DNA of 64,000 bases from contig NZ_JWJE02000018.1 in the NCBI RefSeq assembly GCF_000812025.2, positions 1-64,000 of the forward strand. The letters run 5' to 3'. This stretch comes from Bacillus thermotolerans (GTDB taxonomy: Bacteria > Bacillota > Bacilli > Bacillales > Domibacillaceae). Position numbers and translations under genes: made by a program. Numbering within the stretch: position 1 is the stretch's first letter; every line of letters begins with the position of its first letter. Positions 1-10,657 of this stretch are shown one piece after another. A model generated the notes under the pieces. It worked only from the letters and a program-made list of their open reading frames with translations, was not told where the DNA came from and searched no databases.

Positions 1-36
1 AAAAAATGATGAATGGTACCATCCATCATTTTTTAT
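1..36 (-). terminator. Rho-independent terminator, probably of gdhA
   Basis: A near-perfect inverted repeat with AAAAAATGATG on the left and CATCATTTTTT on the right. The one mismatch on the plus strand becomes a G-U pair on the minus strand, so the hairpin fits minus-strand transcription better. It lies about 70 bases past the gdhA stop codon. It could also serve a convergent gene left of the window. Confidence 0.65.
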
Positions 37-103
37 AGAGGCCACCAAGCGTAGCGCGGTAGCCTAAAACCCCAACATTTGATTTAGAACCCTTTTTTTA
101 GAT

Positions 104-1552
<1,449 letters not shown>

Positions 1553-1560
1553 TTACTTAC

Positions 1561-1589
1561 ATCTTACCTTCATTCATTGATCGTATCAA
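1561..1589 (-). promoter_or_regulatory. Sigma-A type promoter of gdhA
   Basis: On the minus strand, TTGATA (complement of 1584-1589) and TAAGAT (complement of 1561-1566) are separated by 17 bases and lie about 70 bases upstream of the chosen gdhA start. The match is good but not tested. Confidence 0.5.
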
Positions 1590-1709
1590 TATCATTATGT
1601 TAAAAAACCAATGCCGAAAAGTGATTAATGAAAAAGGAGTATTTAACCAACATCAGTTTGAGATAAGAGCCAGATCGAATAGTAGCCGTACTTTTCATCT
1701 CTGTCTAAT

Positions 1710-1735
1710 AAAAAAAGCCCCGGGAAGGGACTTTT
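1710..1735 (-). terminator. Terminator of the NSS transporter gene
   Basis: On the minus strand AAAAGTCCC pairs with GGGGCTTTT (one G-U pair) across a 5-base loop and is followed by a T run. The hairpin overlaps the stop codon of the transporter gene. Confidence 0.7.
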
Positions 1736-3071
1736 AAAGAAGGCCAAGCGTATTAATAAAGACAACGGCGATCGTGATGGGAACGATCCACTTCATTAGG
1801 AAACGCCAGACGGAATACAAGCTGTTAGGCATAGAGTGGCTGAGCATAAATTCATTCTTAACTAAATATTTATCCATTTCCCAGGCAATAAACAGGGCGA
1901 TGAGCAGGTTGCCTGCAGGCAGAAGGATATTGCTGACGAGAAAATCTGTTGCATCAAATACCGTTTTGCCGAATAACTGTACATCCGCTAGAAGACTGGA
2001 TGAAAGGGCCGCTGGAATACCGGCGAAAAACACGACGACTCCTGTAATAATTGCCAGCTTTCTTCTTGAAGAATGATTCTTCAAGAAAGCTGCGACGATG
2101 ACCTCCACTAAACTGATAGAGGAAGTTAATGTGGCGAACAAAAACAAAGCCAGAAACATAAATAAGAAAAGTTCACCAAAAGGCATTTGCCCAAACACGG
2201 AAGGCAGCACAACAAATAGCAGGCCCGGTCCTTCCGCCGGTTCTACCCCAAAGGCGAATACAGCAGGGAAAATGGCCAGCCCTGCCAGAATAGAAACAAA
2301 AACATTCATTAAAGCGACTGTTCCCGCGGAAGAGGGGATACTGACGTCTTTATTTAAATAAGAGCTGTAAGTAACCATGCATGAAAACCCGACAGCAAGT
2401 GAAAAGAACGAATGCCCTAACGCATAGAGAACAGCTTCTCCTGTTATGTTAGTAAAATCGGGCTTCAGGAAAAAGCGTACACCCTCCGCTGCACCGTCAA
2501 GCGTTAGTGAGCGGATAACAATGAGAATAAAGAATATGAATAGAAGGGGCATCATATACTTGCTGACTTTTTCAATCCCATTTTGCACCCCTGCAGCAAT
2601 GATTATAATATTAATAAAGAGGAAAACAGCCAAGCCGCCCAGTGTGATCAGCGGCGATCCGGTTATTTGGCCGAATAGAGCGCCGTAATCCTGTCCATGG
2701 GTGATGATTTGTCCGCTGGTTGCCATCAACGTATAAATAAGCACCCAGCCGCCGACTACACTATAAAAGGAAAGCAGCAGAAAGCAGCCGACAACCCCGA
2801 GCTTGCCAATGATGGTCCAAAAGCTTCGAGGTGCAAGCTTTTGATAAGCACTCACTGCTTCCTTGCCGGTACTGCGTCCAATAATAAATTCAGAAATCAA
2901 CATAGGAAGACCGATTAATAAAGTAAATAATACAAATAATAAAAGAAAAGCTCCTCCTCCGCTCTGTCCAGTTACGTAAGGGAACTTCCAAATAGCTCCT
3001 AATCCGATGGCCGCGCCAGCTGAAGACAAAATAAAGCCAAGGCGTGACGACCATTGTTCTCTCTTCTCCAC
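1734..3071 (-). CDS. Sodium:neurotransmitter symporter (NSS) family transporter
   Basis: Predicted 445-residue membrane protein of the SNF/NSS family (LeuT/MhsT fold), probably a Na+-driven amino-acid importer. The N-terminus carries the family signature: WSSRLGFILSSAGAAIGLGA followed by IWKFPY, the region that forms the sodium and substrate site of TM1. About eleven hydrophobic helices follow, as in the shorter bacterial members such as B. subtilis YocR/YhdH. The start is a GTG with AAGGTG 7 bases upstream. The substrate cannot be told from sequence. It stands alone between gdhA and the divergent purU, and its terminator overlaps the stop. Confidence 0.88.
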   Translation of the reverse strand: MEKREQWSSRLGFILSSAGAAIGLGAIWKFPYVTGQSGGGAFLLLFVLFTLLIGLPMLISEFIIGRSTGKEAVSAYQKLAPRSFWTIIGKLGVVGCFLLLSFYSVVGGWVLIYTLMATSGQIITHGQDYGALFGQITGSPLITLGGLAVFLFINIIIIAAGVQNGIEKVSKYMMPLLFIFFILIVIRSLTLDGAAEGVRFFLKPDFTNITGEAVLYALGHSFFSLAVGFSCMVTYSSYLNKDVSIPSSAGTVALMNVFVSILAGLAIFPAVFAFGVEPAEGPGLLFVVLPSVFGQMPFGELFLFMFLALFLFATLTSSISLVEVIVAAFLKNHSSRRKLAIITGVVVFFAGIPAALSSSLLADVQLFGKTVFDATDFLVSNILLPAGNLLIALFIAWEMDKYLVKNEFMLSHSMPNSLYSVWRFLMKWIVPITIAVVFINTLGLL

Positions 3072-3184
3072 TAAAACTCACCTTCTCTGTCTAACTATTA
3101 ATTGGTCTTTTCCATCATACCCTTAATGTAGCGCCTAGTTCAATAAGGAGAAGAATGGAAGGAGGAGATAGCATGGCAAAAAGA

Positions 3185-3213
3185 TTTTCAATACGTTATA
3201 TTTACAGTATAAT
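3185..3213 (+). promoter_or_regulatory. Candidate sigma-A promoter of purU
   Basis: TTTTCA, 17 bases, then a consensus TATAAT at 3208-3213, about 40 bases before the purU start. The -10 is perfect and the -35 matches four of six. It overlaps a 20-codon frame with a strong ribosome binding site (3173-3235), which would therefore not be translated from this transcript. Confidence 0.5.
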
Positions 3214-3252
3214 GGATAATTATTTGATCAAGTAAAGGCAGGGTTTTTAATA

Positions 3253-4155
3253 ATGAATACAAACGCAAACAGCAATCCTATAATATATGAAGAGAACGCG
3301 CGTGACCGAGGCGCATTGCTTGTAAAGTGTCCGGACCGTCCAGGGATTGTTGCGGCGATCTCTAAATTCTTGGCTGACCGCAAGGCAAACATCGTTGAAT
3401 CCAACCAGCATTCGAGCGACCCGCAGGGCGGAACGTTCTTTATACGTGTAGAGTTTGAATGTCCTCAATTAAATGAGAAGAGAGCAGCCATGGAAGCAGA
3501 GTTTGAATCGCTGGCAGAATCCTTCTCCATGGATTACCGATTTACTTATAGAGCGGACCGAAAGCGCACAGCCATTTTTGTTTCCAAGGAAACACATTGC
3601 TTGCTTGAATTGCTTTGGGAATGGCAAAGCGGGGACCTGCCGACTGATATCGTCATGGTCATCAGCAACCATGAAGAGGCGAGAGGGATGGTAGAGGCGC
3701 TTGGCATTCCTTTCTATTACATTCCGGCTAATAAGGACATCCGCAAGCAGGTAGAAGAAAAGCAAATCGCTTTGCTGAAAGAGAAACAAATTGATGTCAT
3801 CATTTTGGCACGCTATATGCAAATTTTAACTTCAGATTTTGTAAGCGAATTTCCAGACAAGATTATCAATATCCATCATTCCTTTTTGCCGGCGTTCATC
3901 GGCGCCCGGCCTTACGAGCGGGCTTATGCACGCGGAGTGAAGCTGATTGGGGCAACATCGCACTATGTAACGAATGATTTAGATGAAGGGCCAATCATTG
4001 AACAGGATATCGAACGGGTCAACCACCGTGATCATGTAGCAGATTTGAAGAAGATCGGCCGTTCCATCGAGCGCCGTGTTCTTGCCCGAGCGGTGAAATG
4101 GCATTTGGAAGACCGTGTCATCGTTCATGAGAATAAAACTATCGTGTTTGAATAA
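3253..4155 (+). CDS. purU: Formyltetrahydrofolate deformylase
   Basis: PurU, 300 residues, hydrolyses 10-formyltetrahydrofolate to formate and tetrahydrofolate and so balances the one-carbon pool. An N-terminal ACT domain (about 18-95, with LLVKCPDRPGIVAAISKFL) is followed by a formyltransferase-like domain. The latter contains NIHHSFLPAFIGARPYERA and the GATSHYVTNDLDEGPII loop with the conserved catalytic Asn/His/Asp set of the family. The length is usual. The gene is single, with its own promoter candidate and a strong terminator. It resembles B. subtilis YkkE. Confidence 0.95.
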   Translation: MNTNANSNPIIYEENARDRGALLVKCPDRPGIVAAISKFLADRKANIVESNQHSSDPQGGTFFIRVEFECPQLNEKRAAMEAEFESLAESFSMDYRFTYRADRKRTAIFVSKETHCLLELLWEWQSGDLPTDIVMVISNHEEARGMVEALGIPFYYIPANKDIRKQVEEKQIALLKEKQIDVIILARYMQILTSDFVSEFPDKIINIHHSFLPAFIGARPYERAYARGVKLIGATSHYVTNDLDEGPIIEQDIERVNHRDHVADLKKIGRSIERRVLARAVKWHLEDRVIVHENKTIVFE

Positions 4156-4167
4156 AGAGTGAAGCAG

Positions 4168-4214
4168 GCTGTCTTTTGGAAAGGATCTTTTCCTTTCTGA
4201 AAGGCAGTTTTTTT
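4168..4214 (+). terminator. Terminator of purU
   Basis: CTGTCTTT pairs with AAAGGCAG (one G-U) around a second inner hairpin (GGAAAGG/CCTTTC), followed by seven T residues. It lies just after the purU stop. Confidence 0.75.
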
Positions 4215-4242
4215 ATGAGAACGAGTGTTGGTTTTGGGGAAT

Positions 4243-4300
4243 TTGACTTATCAATAGTAAACTTGATATATTAGTAGAAAATTTAGATTTCAATCTAAAT
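4243..4300 (+). promoter_or_regulatory. trpB promoter with a 20-bp palindrome at the start region
   Basis: TTGACT (4243-4248) and TATATT (4267-4272) are 18 bases apart, predicting a start near 4279. Directly downstream, 4281-4300 is a perfect palindrome, ATTTAGATT-TC-AATCTAAAT. Its position over the initially transcribed region suits a repressor operator. There is no room for a T-box leader. The binding protein is unknown. Confidence 0.5.
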
Positions 4301-4326
4301 AGCTTAGAAGTGAGGAGACGAGAGAG

Positions 4327-5493
4327 ATGAGTCAAGTAGAGACAAAGCAAGGATATTTTGGGGAATTCGGCGGAAGCTTCGTGCCGCCAGGGCTGCAGGA
4401 AGCGCTGGATTATCTGGCGGATCAATTTAATACCTACAAGGACGATCCTGAATTTATAAAGGAATACAAAGATTATCTAAAGGATTATGTAGGACGAGAA
4501 AATCCGCTGACCTACGCAAGCCATTTAACGGAGAAGCTGGGCGGTGCCAAGATTTACTTAAAGCGAGAGGACCTAAACCATACTGGTTCACATAAGATTA
4601 ACAACGTAATGGGCCAAATTTTACTGGCGAAGAAAATGGGAGCTAAACGAATCATTGCTGAAACAGGAGCTGGTCAGCATGGAGTGGCTACGGCAACCGT
4701 TTGTGCCATGTTCGGCATGGAGTGCGTCGTGTATATGGGGGTTGAGGATACTCGCCGCCAGGCTCTAAACGTATTCCGCATGGAGCTCTTAGGTGCAGAA
4801 GTAGTTGCTGTCGAGAAGGGACAAGGCCGTTTAAAGGATGCTGTTGATGCGGCACTGGATGATTATGTAGAAAACTATAAGAACACTTTCTATTTGCTTG
4901 GATCGGCTGTTGGCCCGCATCCGTACCCGACTATGGTTAAGCATTTTCATTCTGTGATCAGTGAGGAATCGAAGAGGCAAATTCTTGAGAAAGAAGGACG
5001 TCTGCCGGATGCGGTTCTTGCTTGCGTCGGGGGAGGAAGCAATGCGATTGGTGCCTTTGCTCATTATATTGATGAGCCATCTGTTCGATTAATCGGTGCA
5101 GAGCCGGAAAAAGCACCTTCTCTTACACAAGGAAAGCCTGGTGTTTTGCATGGATTTAAGTGCCTCGTATTAGCAGATGAAGAAGGGAATCCGCTGCCGA
5201 CTTATTCCATCGCTGCTGGGTTGGACTATCCAGGAGCCGGACCTGAGCACAGCTACCTGAAGGAAACAGGCCGGGCTGAATACTACACAGTCACAAATGA
5301 GGAAGTGCTAGAGGCCTTCCAGGAGCTTTCCCGTACGGAAGGGATTATTCCGGCTCTTGAAAGCTCTCATGCGGTAGCGTATGCTATGAAACTGGCACCG
5401 ACTATGGATAAAGAACAAATCATCATCGTCAATATTTCAGGGCGCGGTGACAAAGATGTTGAGAAGGTTTTTGAACAATTAAAGCAATCATAA
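4327..5493 (+). CDS. trpB: Standalone tryptophan synthase beta chain (TrpB)
   Basis: PLP enzyme of 388 residues, condensing indole with serine to tryptophan. The PLP lysine is K90 in [12 protein letters not shown]. Further hallmarks are [15 protein letters not shown], the phosphate loop [31 protein letters not shown] and ISGRGDKDV. It is of the TrpB1 type by these motifs, but no trpA or other trp gene is next to it. The regular alpha-beta partner loop region is somewhat different ([20 protein letters not shown]). It may act on salvaged indole or replace the operon copy. Start: ATG after GAGGAGACGAGAG. Flanked by its own promoter and terminator. Confidence 0.88.
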   Translation: MSQVETKQGYFGEFGGSFVPPGLQEALDYLADQFNTYKDDPEFIKEYKDYLKDYVGRENPLTYASHLTEKLGGAKIYLKREDLNHTGSHKINNVMGQILLAKKMGAKRIIAETGAGQHGVATATVCAMFGMECVVYMGVEDTRRQALNVFRMELLGAEVVAVEKGQGRLKDAVDAALDDYVENYKNTFYLLGSAVGPHPYPTMVKHFHSVISEESKRQILEKEGRLPDAVLACVGGGSNAIGAFAHYIDEPSVRLIGAEPEKAPSLTQGKPGVLHGFKCLVLADEEGNPLPTYSIAAGLDYPGAGPEHSYLKETGRAEYYTVTNEEVLEAFQELSRTEGIIPALESSHAVAYAMKLAPTMDKEQIIIVNISGRGDKDVEKVFEQLKQS

Positions 5494-5501
5494 GACAGCA
5501 A

Positions 5502-5543
5502 GAGAAGAAGCTGCCGGGCGAGATGCCTGGCAGCTTCTTCTTG
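5502..5543 (+). terminator. Terminator after trpB
   Basis: A long, nearly perfect stem: AGAAGAAGCTGCCGGGC against GCCTGGCAGCTTCTTCTT with a five-base loop, 9 bases past the trpB stop. It lies between convergent genes. Confidence 0.8.
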
Positions 5544-5595
5544 GTTGGATTATGCATAAATAGGAAGGGTATGCAAATAATGAAAATAATGATTA

Positions 5596-7245
5596 TTATC
5601 TTCGCTTTTTCAGTAATTTCCGGTTTGCCCGCAAGCTGAAAAGGTAATAAAAAAAACTGAAAAGCAGCACTGTCCCGCTGCTGTACAGAAGCCATTCGTG
5701 ATGAAACAGGATGCCTAGGACAGTGAAAATAAAGCTGATGACTATGAAGACTAAAGCATCCCGCTTTTTGGAGAGCAAAAGAGCTTGTTCAAGCTGAAGG
5801 TTCTCATGGTGCTGTTTCCATTCTCTGTACTTACGTGGTTCATCCAATGCTTGCTGCACCCGGCGGGGAACAGCAGATAAAGGACGGACTGACTGGATAA
5901 GCCAATTGAATGCAGTTCTTGGAGAAAGAAAGTCCTTTGGCTCGTAATTTTCCTTCAGCCATTGGAATAAAAGCGGCTTGCTGACTTGAAGCAAATCAAT
6001 ATCAGGATCGAGAATATAAAGCGTGCCGACGAAAGTGGAAGCTGCTTTTCCAAAAATAGCGAACTCACTTGGCAGCTGAATCGGCTGTTCCCGAACAATT
6101 TTCTCGATATCGGCAAACAGCTGCTTCACCAAATATTCATCGCTCAGTGAAAAATCACGGCTCGTGTATGTATTAACAAGAGTGCGGATCATTTTTTTCA
6201 GCAGCTCTCTGTTTGCACCGGGCAATAGGAACCTAAGGTTCTCGAGCGCGTGAATCACTTGATCATAGTCTTCCAGGATAATGCCTTCTACCAGCTGCCG
6301 AATGAAAATTGCATCGCTGCGGCTGATTTCTCCGATCATGCCGAAGTCAATCAGCATAATAGTACCATCGCGTTTTACTAAAATGTTTCCTGGATGTGGA
6401 TCAGCATGAAACTTGCCTTCCCGAAGCAGCTGCTCTAGAAACACTTCGACAAGCCGAACAGCCAGCTCGCGCCGGTCGATGTCATTCGCTTGCAGGTGGT
6501 CGAGGTTGGTGATACGGGCCCCTTCCACCCATTCCATAACGAGAACTTTTCTTGTTGACAGCTTGTCGTAATAGAAGGGAGCGTCTACATAATCGAACGA
6601 TTGATAGCGGTTCTTAAAGTAAATGCCGTTTTGCAGCTCTTTTAAGAAATCTAATTCCTGCCCAATCGTTATATCCAGCTCCCGGTACAGGGCCCACAGA
6701 TCTGCCTGTTCACCTATTGGTGTGAAGGTCTTCAAGATCCACATCACGATTCGAAGTGCTTTAAAGTCCGTATTGATAATCCGCTCAATGCCCGGACGCT
6801 GGATTTTCAAGGCGGCTGTGTCACCATTCGGAAGAATCACTTTGTACACTTGTCCGATAGAAGCGGAGGCAACAGGCTCTTTGCTAATTTTCTGAATCAC
6901 TGTGTCATAAGGCTTATTCCATTCCTTTTCAAGCACTTCCTTAGCGGATTTCCAAGGCACACTCGGTACACGGTCATTTAGGTCCTCTAGCTGTTCAATA
7001 AACACTCTAGGCATAATGTCCGCTCTAGTGCTTAAAAATTGTCCTAGCTTAATCAGGAGGCCTTCTAGGCGCAAGGCTGTCTGCCTATATTCGATTGCCT
7101 GCTCTTTCAAGAGCGATTCCCATTGTTCATTTGTCTGGTTTGTCCAGTTTCTGCGGTGTTTTCTGCGGAAAAGGGCGATTTGCAGAAGAAACTTCACAGC
7201 CATAGAGACGATCACAACAATGCGGTACAGAGAAAAGTTTTTCAC
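5596..7245 (-). CDS. UbiB/ABC1 (AarF) family atypical kinase
   Basis: Predicted 549-residue membrane-anchored protein-kinase-like ATPase. Visible family motifs are KLGQ in the N-terminal KxGQ region, the alanine-rich loop VASASIGQVYKV, the lysine in ALKIQRPGI, the catalytic-loop equivalent FHADPHPGNIL and the metal-binding LIDFGMIG. Two hydrophobic helices lie at the C-terminus (after about residue 490). Homologues support quinone or lipid metabolism, but this lineage makes menaquinone, so the role is not clear. I prefer the GTG start at 7245, preceded by GGAAAGGAAG, over a TTG 16 codons upstream. Divergent from the desaturase gene. Confidence 0.87.
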   Translation of the reverse strand: MKNFSLYRIVVIVSMAVKFLLQIALFRRKHRRNWTNQTNEQWESLLKEQAIEYRQTALRLEGLLIKLGQFLSTRADIMPRVFIEQLEDLNDRVPSVPWKSAKEVLEKEWNKPYDTVIQKISKEPVASASIGQVYKVILPNGDTAALKIQRPGIERIINTDFKALRIVMWILKTFTPIGEQADLWALYRELDITIGQELDFLKELQNGIYFKNRYQSFDYVDAPFYYDKLSTRKVLVMEWVEGARITNLDHLQANDIDRRELAVRLVEVFLEQLLREGKFHADPHPGNILVKRDGTIMLIDFGMIGEISRSDAIFIRQLVEGIILEDYDQVIHALENLRFLLPGANRELLKKMIRTLVNTYTSRDFSLSDEYLVKQLFADIEKIVREQPIQLPSEFAIFGKAASTFVGTLYILDPDIDLLQVSKPLLFQWLKENYEPKDFLSPRTAFNWLIQSVRPLSAVPRRVQQALDEPRKYREWKQHHENLQLEQALLLSKKRDALVFIVISFIFTVLGILFHHEWLLYSSGTVLLFSFFYYLFSLRANRKLLKKRR

Positions 7246-7446
7246 TTTGCTTCTTCCTTTCCACAGGTCACTGGTACCTCTATTGTAAAGCAAGCACCTT
7301 GCCGCTGTACACTGATAGCCATTTGAGTACTTACGTGGATGGCGGTTCTAATTTGCTCTCGTAACAGCGGAGCAGACAACAAGTATGAGGGGATAAAAGC
7401 AGCTTGTGATAAAAAGAAGAAATTTAGGATGAAAAGAGGGAATGAA

Positions 7447-8532
7447 TTGAAGGAACTACATTCATTTGCTTGGTATGCTGCCCGTGTGCGTCCTTACTTG
7501 CCGGAGAAAGCGTTTCAGCCTGTACCGGCGCGGCTTTGGGGCGGGCTGGCTTACCTGGTCGTTGTCATTGCTGGCATACTGACCATTAGCTTTACAGACT
7601 TTCATTTTTGGCTCTATACATTCATAGCTTTTATATTGGGCAGCTCATTCGCGGCAATGGGCTTTCTAGGTCACGAGATTTTGCATGGAACGGTTGTCAG
7701 AAAAGCCTGGCTCCGTGAATTAACGGGGGGAATTGCGTTCTTTCCGCTGAGCACCGGACCGAAGCTATGGACAAAGTGGCACAACTTAACGCACCACCGG
7801 CATACGCAGGACGAAGAGAAGGATCCGGACGCATGGCCGACAGTTGACCAATTTTCCCGGTCTATTCTCGTTAAATACTTTTACAGGCTGCCGATCTCTG
7901 TACGGGGAATGCTGGAGATGGCTTTTCTGGCTATTACCTTCTCTCTCCATTCACTTCGCATGTTTAAGCGCTTTATTAAGGAGTTCAGCAAAGAGAAGCG
8001 ACCAGCGGTTTGGCTTCAGCTGCTTCTTCCATGGGCCTGCTGGATCGGGTTATTATTCTTGATTGGCCCGTTAAAATGGCTGTTTGCTTTTTTGATTCCC
8101 CTGTTGATTGCTAATTTTATTGTGATGGCGTACATTGCAACAAATCACCGGTTAAATCCGCTTGTGCCTGTAAATGATCCGCTTGCTAACAGCTTAACGG
8201 TTACGGTGCCGAAATGGGTGGATGTGCTTCATTTCCATTTTTCTTATCATACAGAGCATCATCTGTTTCCAGGGATGAGTTCGAAGTATTATCCGCTTGT
8301 GAAGGCTGAGCTTAAAAAGCGCTGGCCTGAGCGCTATCATGAAATGCCGCTGTTTAAGGCACTGGCCGCCCTATATAAAACGCCGCGCCTATACAACAAC
8401 CGAGAAGAGCTGGTGGACCTTGAAGCACGGCATCGATATGGTACACTTGGCCATGGGTTGGACCCTAATCAGCTCAAACCGTTAAAAGAGAGAAGCCCTG
8501 CTAAGAGGAGCACACGGGATCGAAAAGTATAA
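7447..8532 (+). CDS. Membrane fatty-acid desaturase
   Basis: Acyl-lipid desaturase-like protein, about 361 residues, which would introduce double bonds into membrane acyl chains. The three di-iron histidine boxes are present: HEILH, HNLTHHRH and HTEHHLFPGM, between hydrophobic helices. I choose the TTG at 7447 because AAAAGAGGG lies 6 bases before it; an ATG at 7429 (MKRGNE) and a longer frame from 7339 are alternatives with poorer sites. The regiospecificity and electron donor are unknown. It has its own downstream hairpin. No desK/desR two-component pair is nearby. Confidence 0.85.
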   Translation: MKELHSFAWYAARVRPYLPEKAFQPVPARLWGGLAYLVVVIAGILTISFTDFHFWLYTFIAFILGSSFAAMGFLGHEILHGTVVRKAWLRELTGGIAFFPLSTGPKLWTKWHNLTHHRHTQDEEKDPDAWPTVDQFSRSILVKYFYRLPISVRGMLEMAFLAITFSLHSLRMFKRFIKEFSKEKRPAVWLQLLLPWACWIGLLFLIGPLKWLFAFLIPLLIANFIVMAYIATNHRLNPLVPVNDPLANSLTVTVPKWVDVLHFHFSYHTEHHLFPGMSSKYYPLVKAELKKRWPERYHEMPLFKALAALYKTPRLYNNREELVDLEARHRYGTLGHGLDPNQLKPLKERSPAKRSTRDRKV

Positions 8533-8540
8533 AGGAAAAC

Positions 8541-8577
8541 GCCAGACTCCTGCTTATGCGGGAGCCTGGCTCCTCTT
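8541..8577 (+). terminator. Terminator after the desaturase gene
   Basis: GCCAG-A-CTCC-T-GC pairs with GC-G-GGAG-C-CTGGC across a four-base TTAT loop, followed by TCCTCTT. The U tract is weak. Confidence 0.6.
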
Positions 8578-8658
8578 ATCTGCTGTGTTTACTGTAAAGA
8601 TGGGAAGGGAATACATGACTAAATTTATGAAATCGTGAGAGAAAGAAAAGAGGTTGTT

Positions 8659-10467
8659 ATGTTCGATTCCATTTTATTTTATCTTATGCTCATTATCCTG
8701 TTAGGTATTGTATCTCAATGGCTGTCCTGGCGTTATAGCCTTCCTGCGATTGTCATTATGTCTGTCGCAGGACTAGCCCTTGGTCCTGTATTCGGTATTG
8801 TTGATCCTCAGAACGATTTCGGTAACTTGTTTCAGCCTATTATTTCCATTGCGGTCGCTATTATCTTATTTGAAGGAAGCTTGAGCTTAAATTTCAAGGA
8901 AATTAAAGATTTAAAAAGGCCTATTATTCGCATTACCACACTTGGTGCCTTCATAGCCTGGCTATTAGGCTCTGCTGCTGCTCACTATGTAGCAGGGTTG
9001 TCCTGGTCGGTCTCTCTTGTGATCGGCGGCTTGTTCATCGTTACAGGACCAACTGTTATTCTGCCGTTGCTCAGGCAGGCAAAGCTTAAGCAGAGAACAG
9101 CTGCCATTTTGAAATGGGAAGGGATCATTGTCGACCCTTTTGGCGCTTTGCTGGCTGTATTGGCCTTCGAAATTGTACAAGTGGCAAATTCAGATAATGA
9201 AGGTTTAACGGCTTTTCTTCCTTTCTTTGCTGCCTCTATCTTTGCTGTTTTTCTTGGCTGGGCACTTGGAAAAGGAATTGGCCACATGATGGAAAGAGGG
9301 CAAATTCCAGAGTTCTTAAAGGCGCCGGGTGTGTTTGTGATGGTGATCGCCTGTTTTACAATCACAGACGAAATTATGCATGAGACTGGCTTGCTGGCTG
9401 TCACAGCCATGGGGATTACAATGGCAAATATGCCGATTTCCTCGTTAAGGGATATGCGCCACTTTAAAGAGAACATGTCGCTTTTGCTGATTTCTTCTAT
9501 TTTTGTCATGCTGACTGCATCGTTGACAATGGATGTACTGATGCAAGTATTTAACTGGCACATTATTTTATTTGTCATACTGATGATGTTTATTGTAAGG
9601 CCTTTGTCGATTTGGCTCTCCACCATAGGAACAGATTTAACAACGAAAGAGCGGGCGCTCGTTGGATGGATTGCTCCTCGGGGAATCGTGGCTTTGACTG
9701 TTTCTGGCTATTTTGCAGAGCGGCTCCTTGCAGCAGGGTATGAGGACGCAGAAATGCTCACATCCTTAACATTTGCCTTGGTCTTTGCAACAGTTTGTGC
9801 CCATGGATTTTCTATTAGCTGGCTGGCGAAGAGATGGGGGCTGGCTGTTGAGGATAAGCCGGGCATCTTAATTGTAGGCAGCAGTTCCTTTACAATTGGT
9901 TTTGCTAAGGTTCTGCAGGAAGAGGACGTTCCTGTGATGATTGTAGAAGAGTCGTGGCGCCGATTACGAAAAGCAAGAGAGGCAGATATCGCAGTCTATT
10001 ACGGTGATCTATTATCAGAAGGAGCCGAGCATGAGCTGGAGATTACCCCGTACCAATATATGATGACAGCGACAGATGATGATGCTTACAATACCTTAGT
10101 CAGTAATACCTTTATCCCGGAAATTGGCCGGGCAAACGTCTATCAGCTGCGTACTGAAACGCACCGGCAGGTCGATTCGAATGACTATGCCAAGTCACTC
10201 GGAGGGAACAGTTTATTTTCAGAAGATGTGACGTGGGAGTCCCTTCATGAAAAAATGAGCAATCAATACGGATTCAGGCGGACTCAGCTGACAGAGCAAT
10301 ATGGATATGAGCAATACGAAGCAGAACGTGATCAACGAACTATTCCACTAGCTTTAATTAAGAAAAACGGAAAAATTGCCTTTTACTCAAAGGGGAATGA
10401 TCCAACGGGAGAAGCAGGGGATACGGTTGTTAGCCTGGCACCACAAAAGCTGAATAAAAATAAATAA
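8659..10467 (+). CDS. CPA1-type Na+/H+ antiporter with RCK-N domain
   Basis: Predicted 602-residue monovalent cation/proton antiporter (NhaP-like). About twelve to thirteen hydrophobic segments occupy residues 1-395, with the conserved ITGPTVILPLLRQAKL-type stretch (here VTGPTVILPLLRQA) and EGIIVDPFGALLA, which holds the transport aspartate. From about residue 410 a TrkA-N/RCK Rossmann domain begins (GILIVGSSSFTIGFAKVL), which suggests gating by a nucleotide or cation. The start is an ATG with AAGAGG 6 bases upstream, rather than the GTG 8 codons earlier. It likely serves pH and sodium homeostasis. Single gene with a strong terminator. Confidence 0.9.
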   Translation: MFDSILFYLMLIILLGIVSQWLSWRYSLPAIVIMSVAGLALGPVFGIVDPQNDFGNLFQPIISIAVAIILFEGSLSLNFKEIKDLKRPIIRITTLGAFIAWLLGSAAAHYVAGLSWSVSLVIGGLFIVTGPTVILPLLRQAKLKQRTAAILKWEGIIVDPFGALLAVLAFEIVQVANSDNEGLTAFLPFFAASIFAVFLGWALGKGIGHMMERGQIPEFLKAPGVFVMVIACFTITDEIMHETGLLAVTAMGITMANMPISSLRDMRHFKENMSLLLISSIFVMLTASLTMDVLMQVFNWHIILFVILMMFIVRPLSIWLSTIGTDLTTKERALVGWIAPRGIVALTVSGYFAERLLAAGYEDAEMLTSLTFALVFATVCAHGFSISWLAKRWGLAVEDKPGILIVGSSSFTIGFAKVLQEEDVPVMIVEESWRRLRKAREADIAVYYGDLLSEGAEHELEITPYQYMMTATDDDAYNTLVSNTFIPEIGRANVYQLRTETHRQVDSNDYAKSLGGNSLFSEDVTWESLHEKMSNQYGFRRTQLTEQYGYEQYEAERDQRTIPLALIKKNGKIAFYSKGNDPTGEAGDTVVSLAPQKLNKNK

Positions 10468-10473
10468 ATCACT

Positions 10474-10513
10474 AAAAAAAGCAGTCCGATCTCATTCCGG
10501 ACTGCTTTTTTTA
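10474..10513. terminator. Terminator of the antiporter gene
   Basis: AAAAAAAGCAGTCCG and CGGACTGCTTTTTTT form a perfect stem with A and T runs on both sides, so it can work in both directions between convergent genes. Confidence 0.85.
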
Positions 10514-10657
10514 GACAGTTATAAAAGGTGTAAGTGTTATATTTTTAACGCCGGGCGGCACTTGAAAAGCGCAGTCTTAAAGATGACAGGAATGGGGTGG
10601 TCTCTCATCTCACAGCAAGCACCGCCTTGCGGACGTTACGAAAGTAAACAGGGCATT

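Noticed and set aside
4216-4326. A tryptophan T-box or TRAP leader before trpB
   Set aside because: No T-box core and no run of spaced GAG/UAG triplets long enough; only the palindrome stands out.
8985-9626. A 213-codon minus-strand frame
   Set aside because: It lies wholly antisense to the antiporter gene; its composition is that of a complement of membrane codons.
10514-10657. A small RNA in the gap between the antiporter terminator and the CoA transferase stop
   Set aside because: No promoter-terminator pair could be made out; only a short CCGCCTTGCGG dyad is present.
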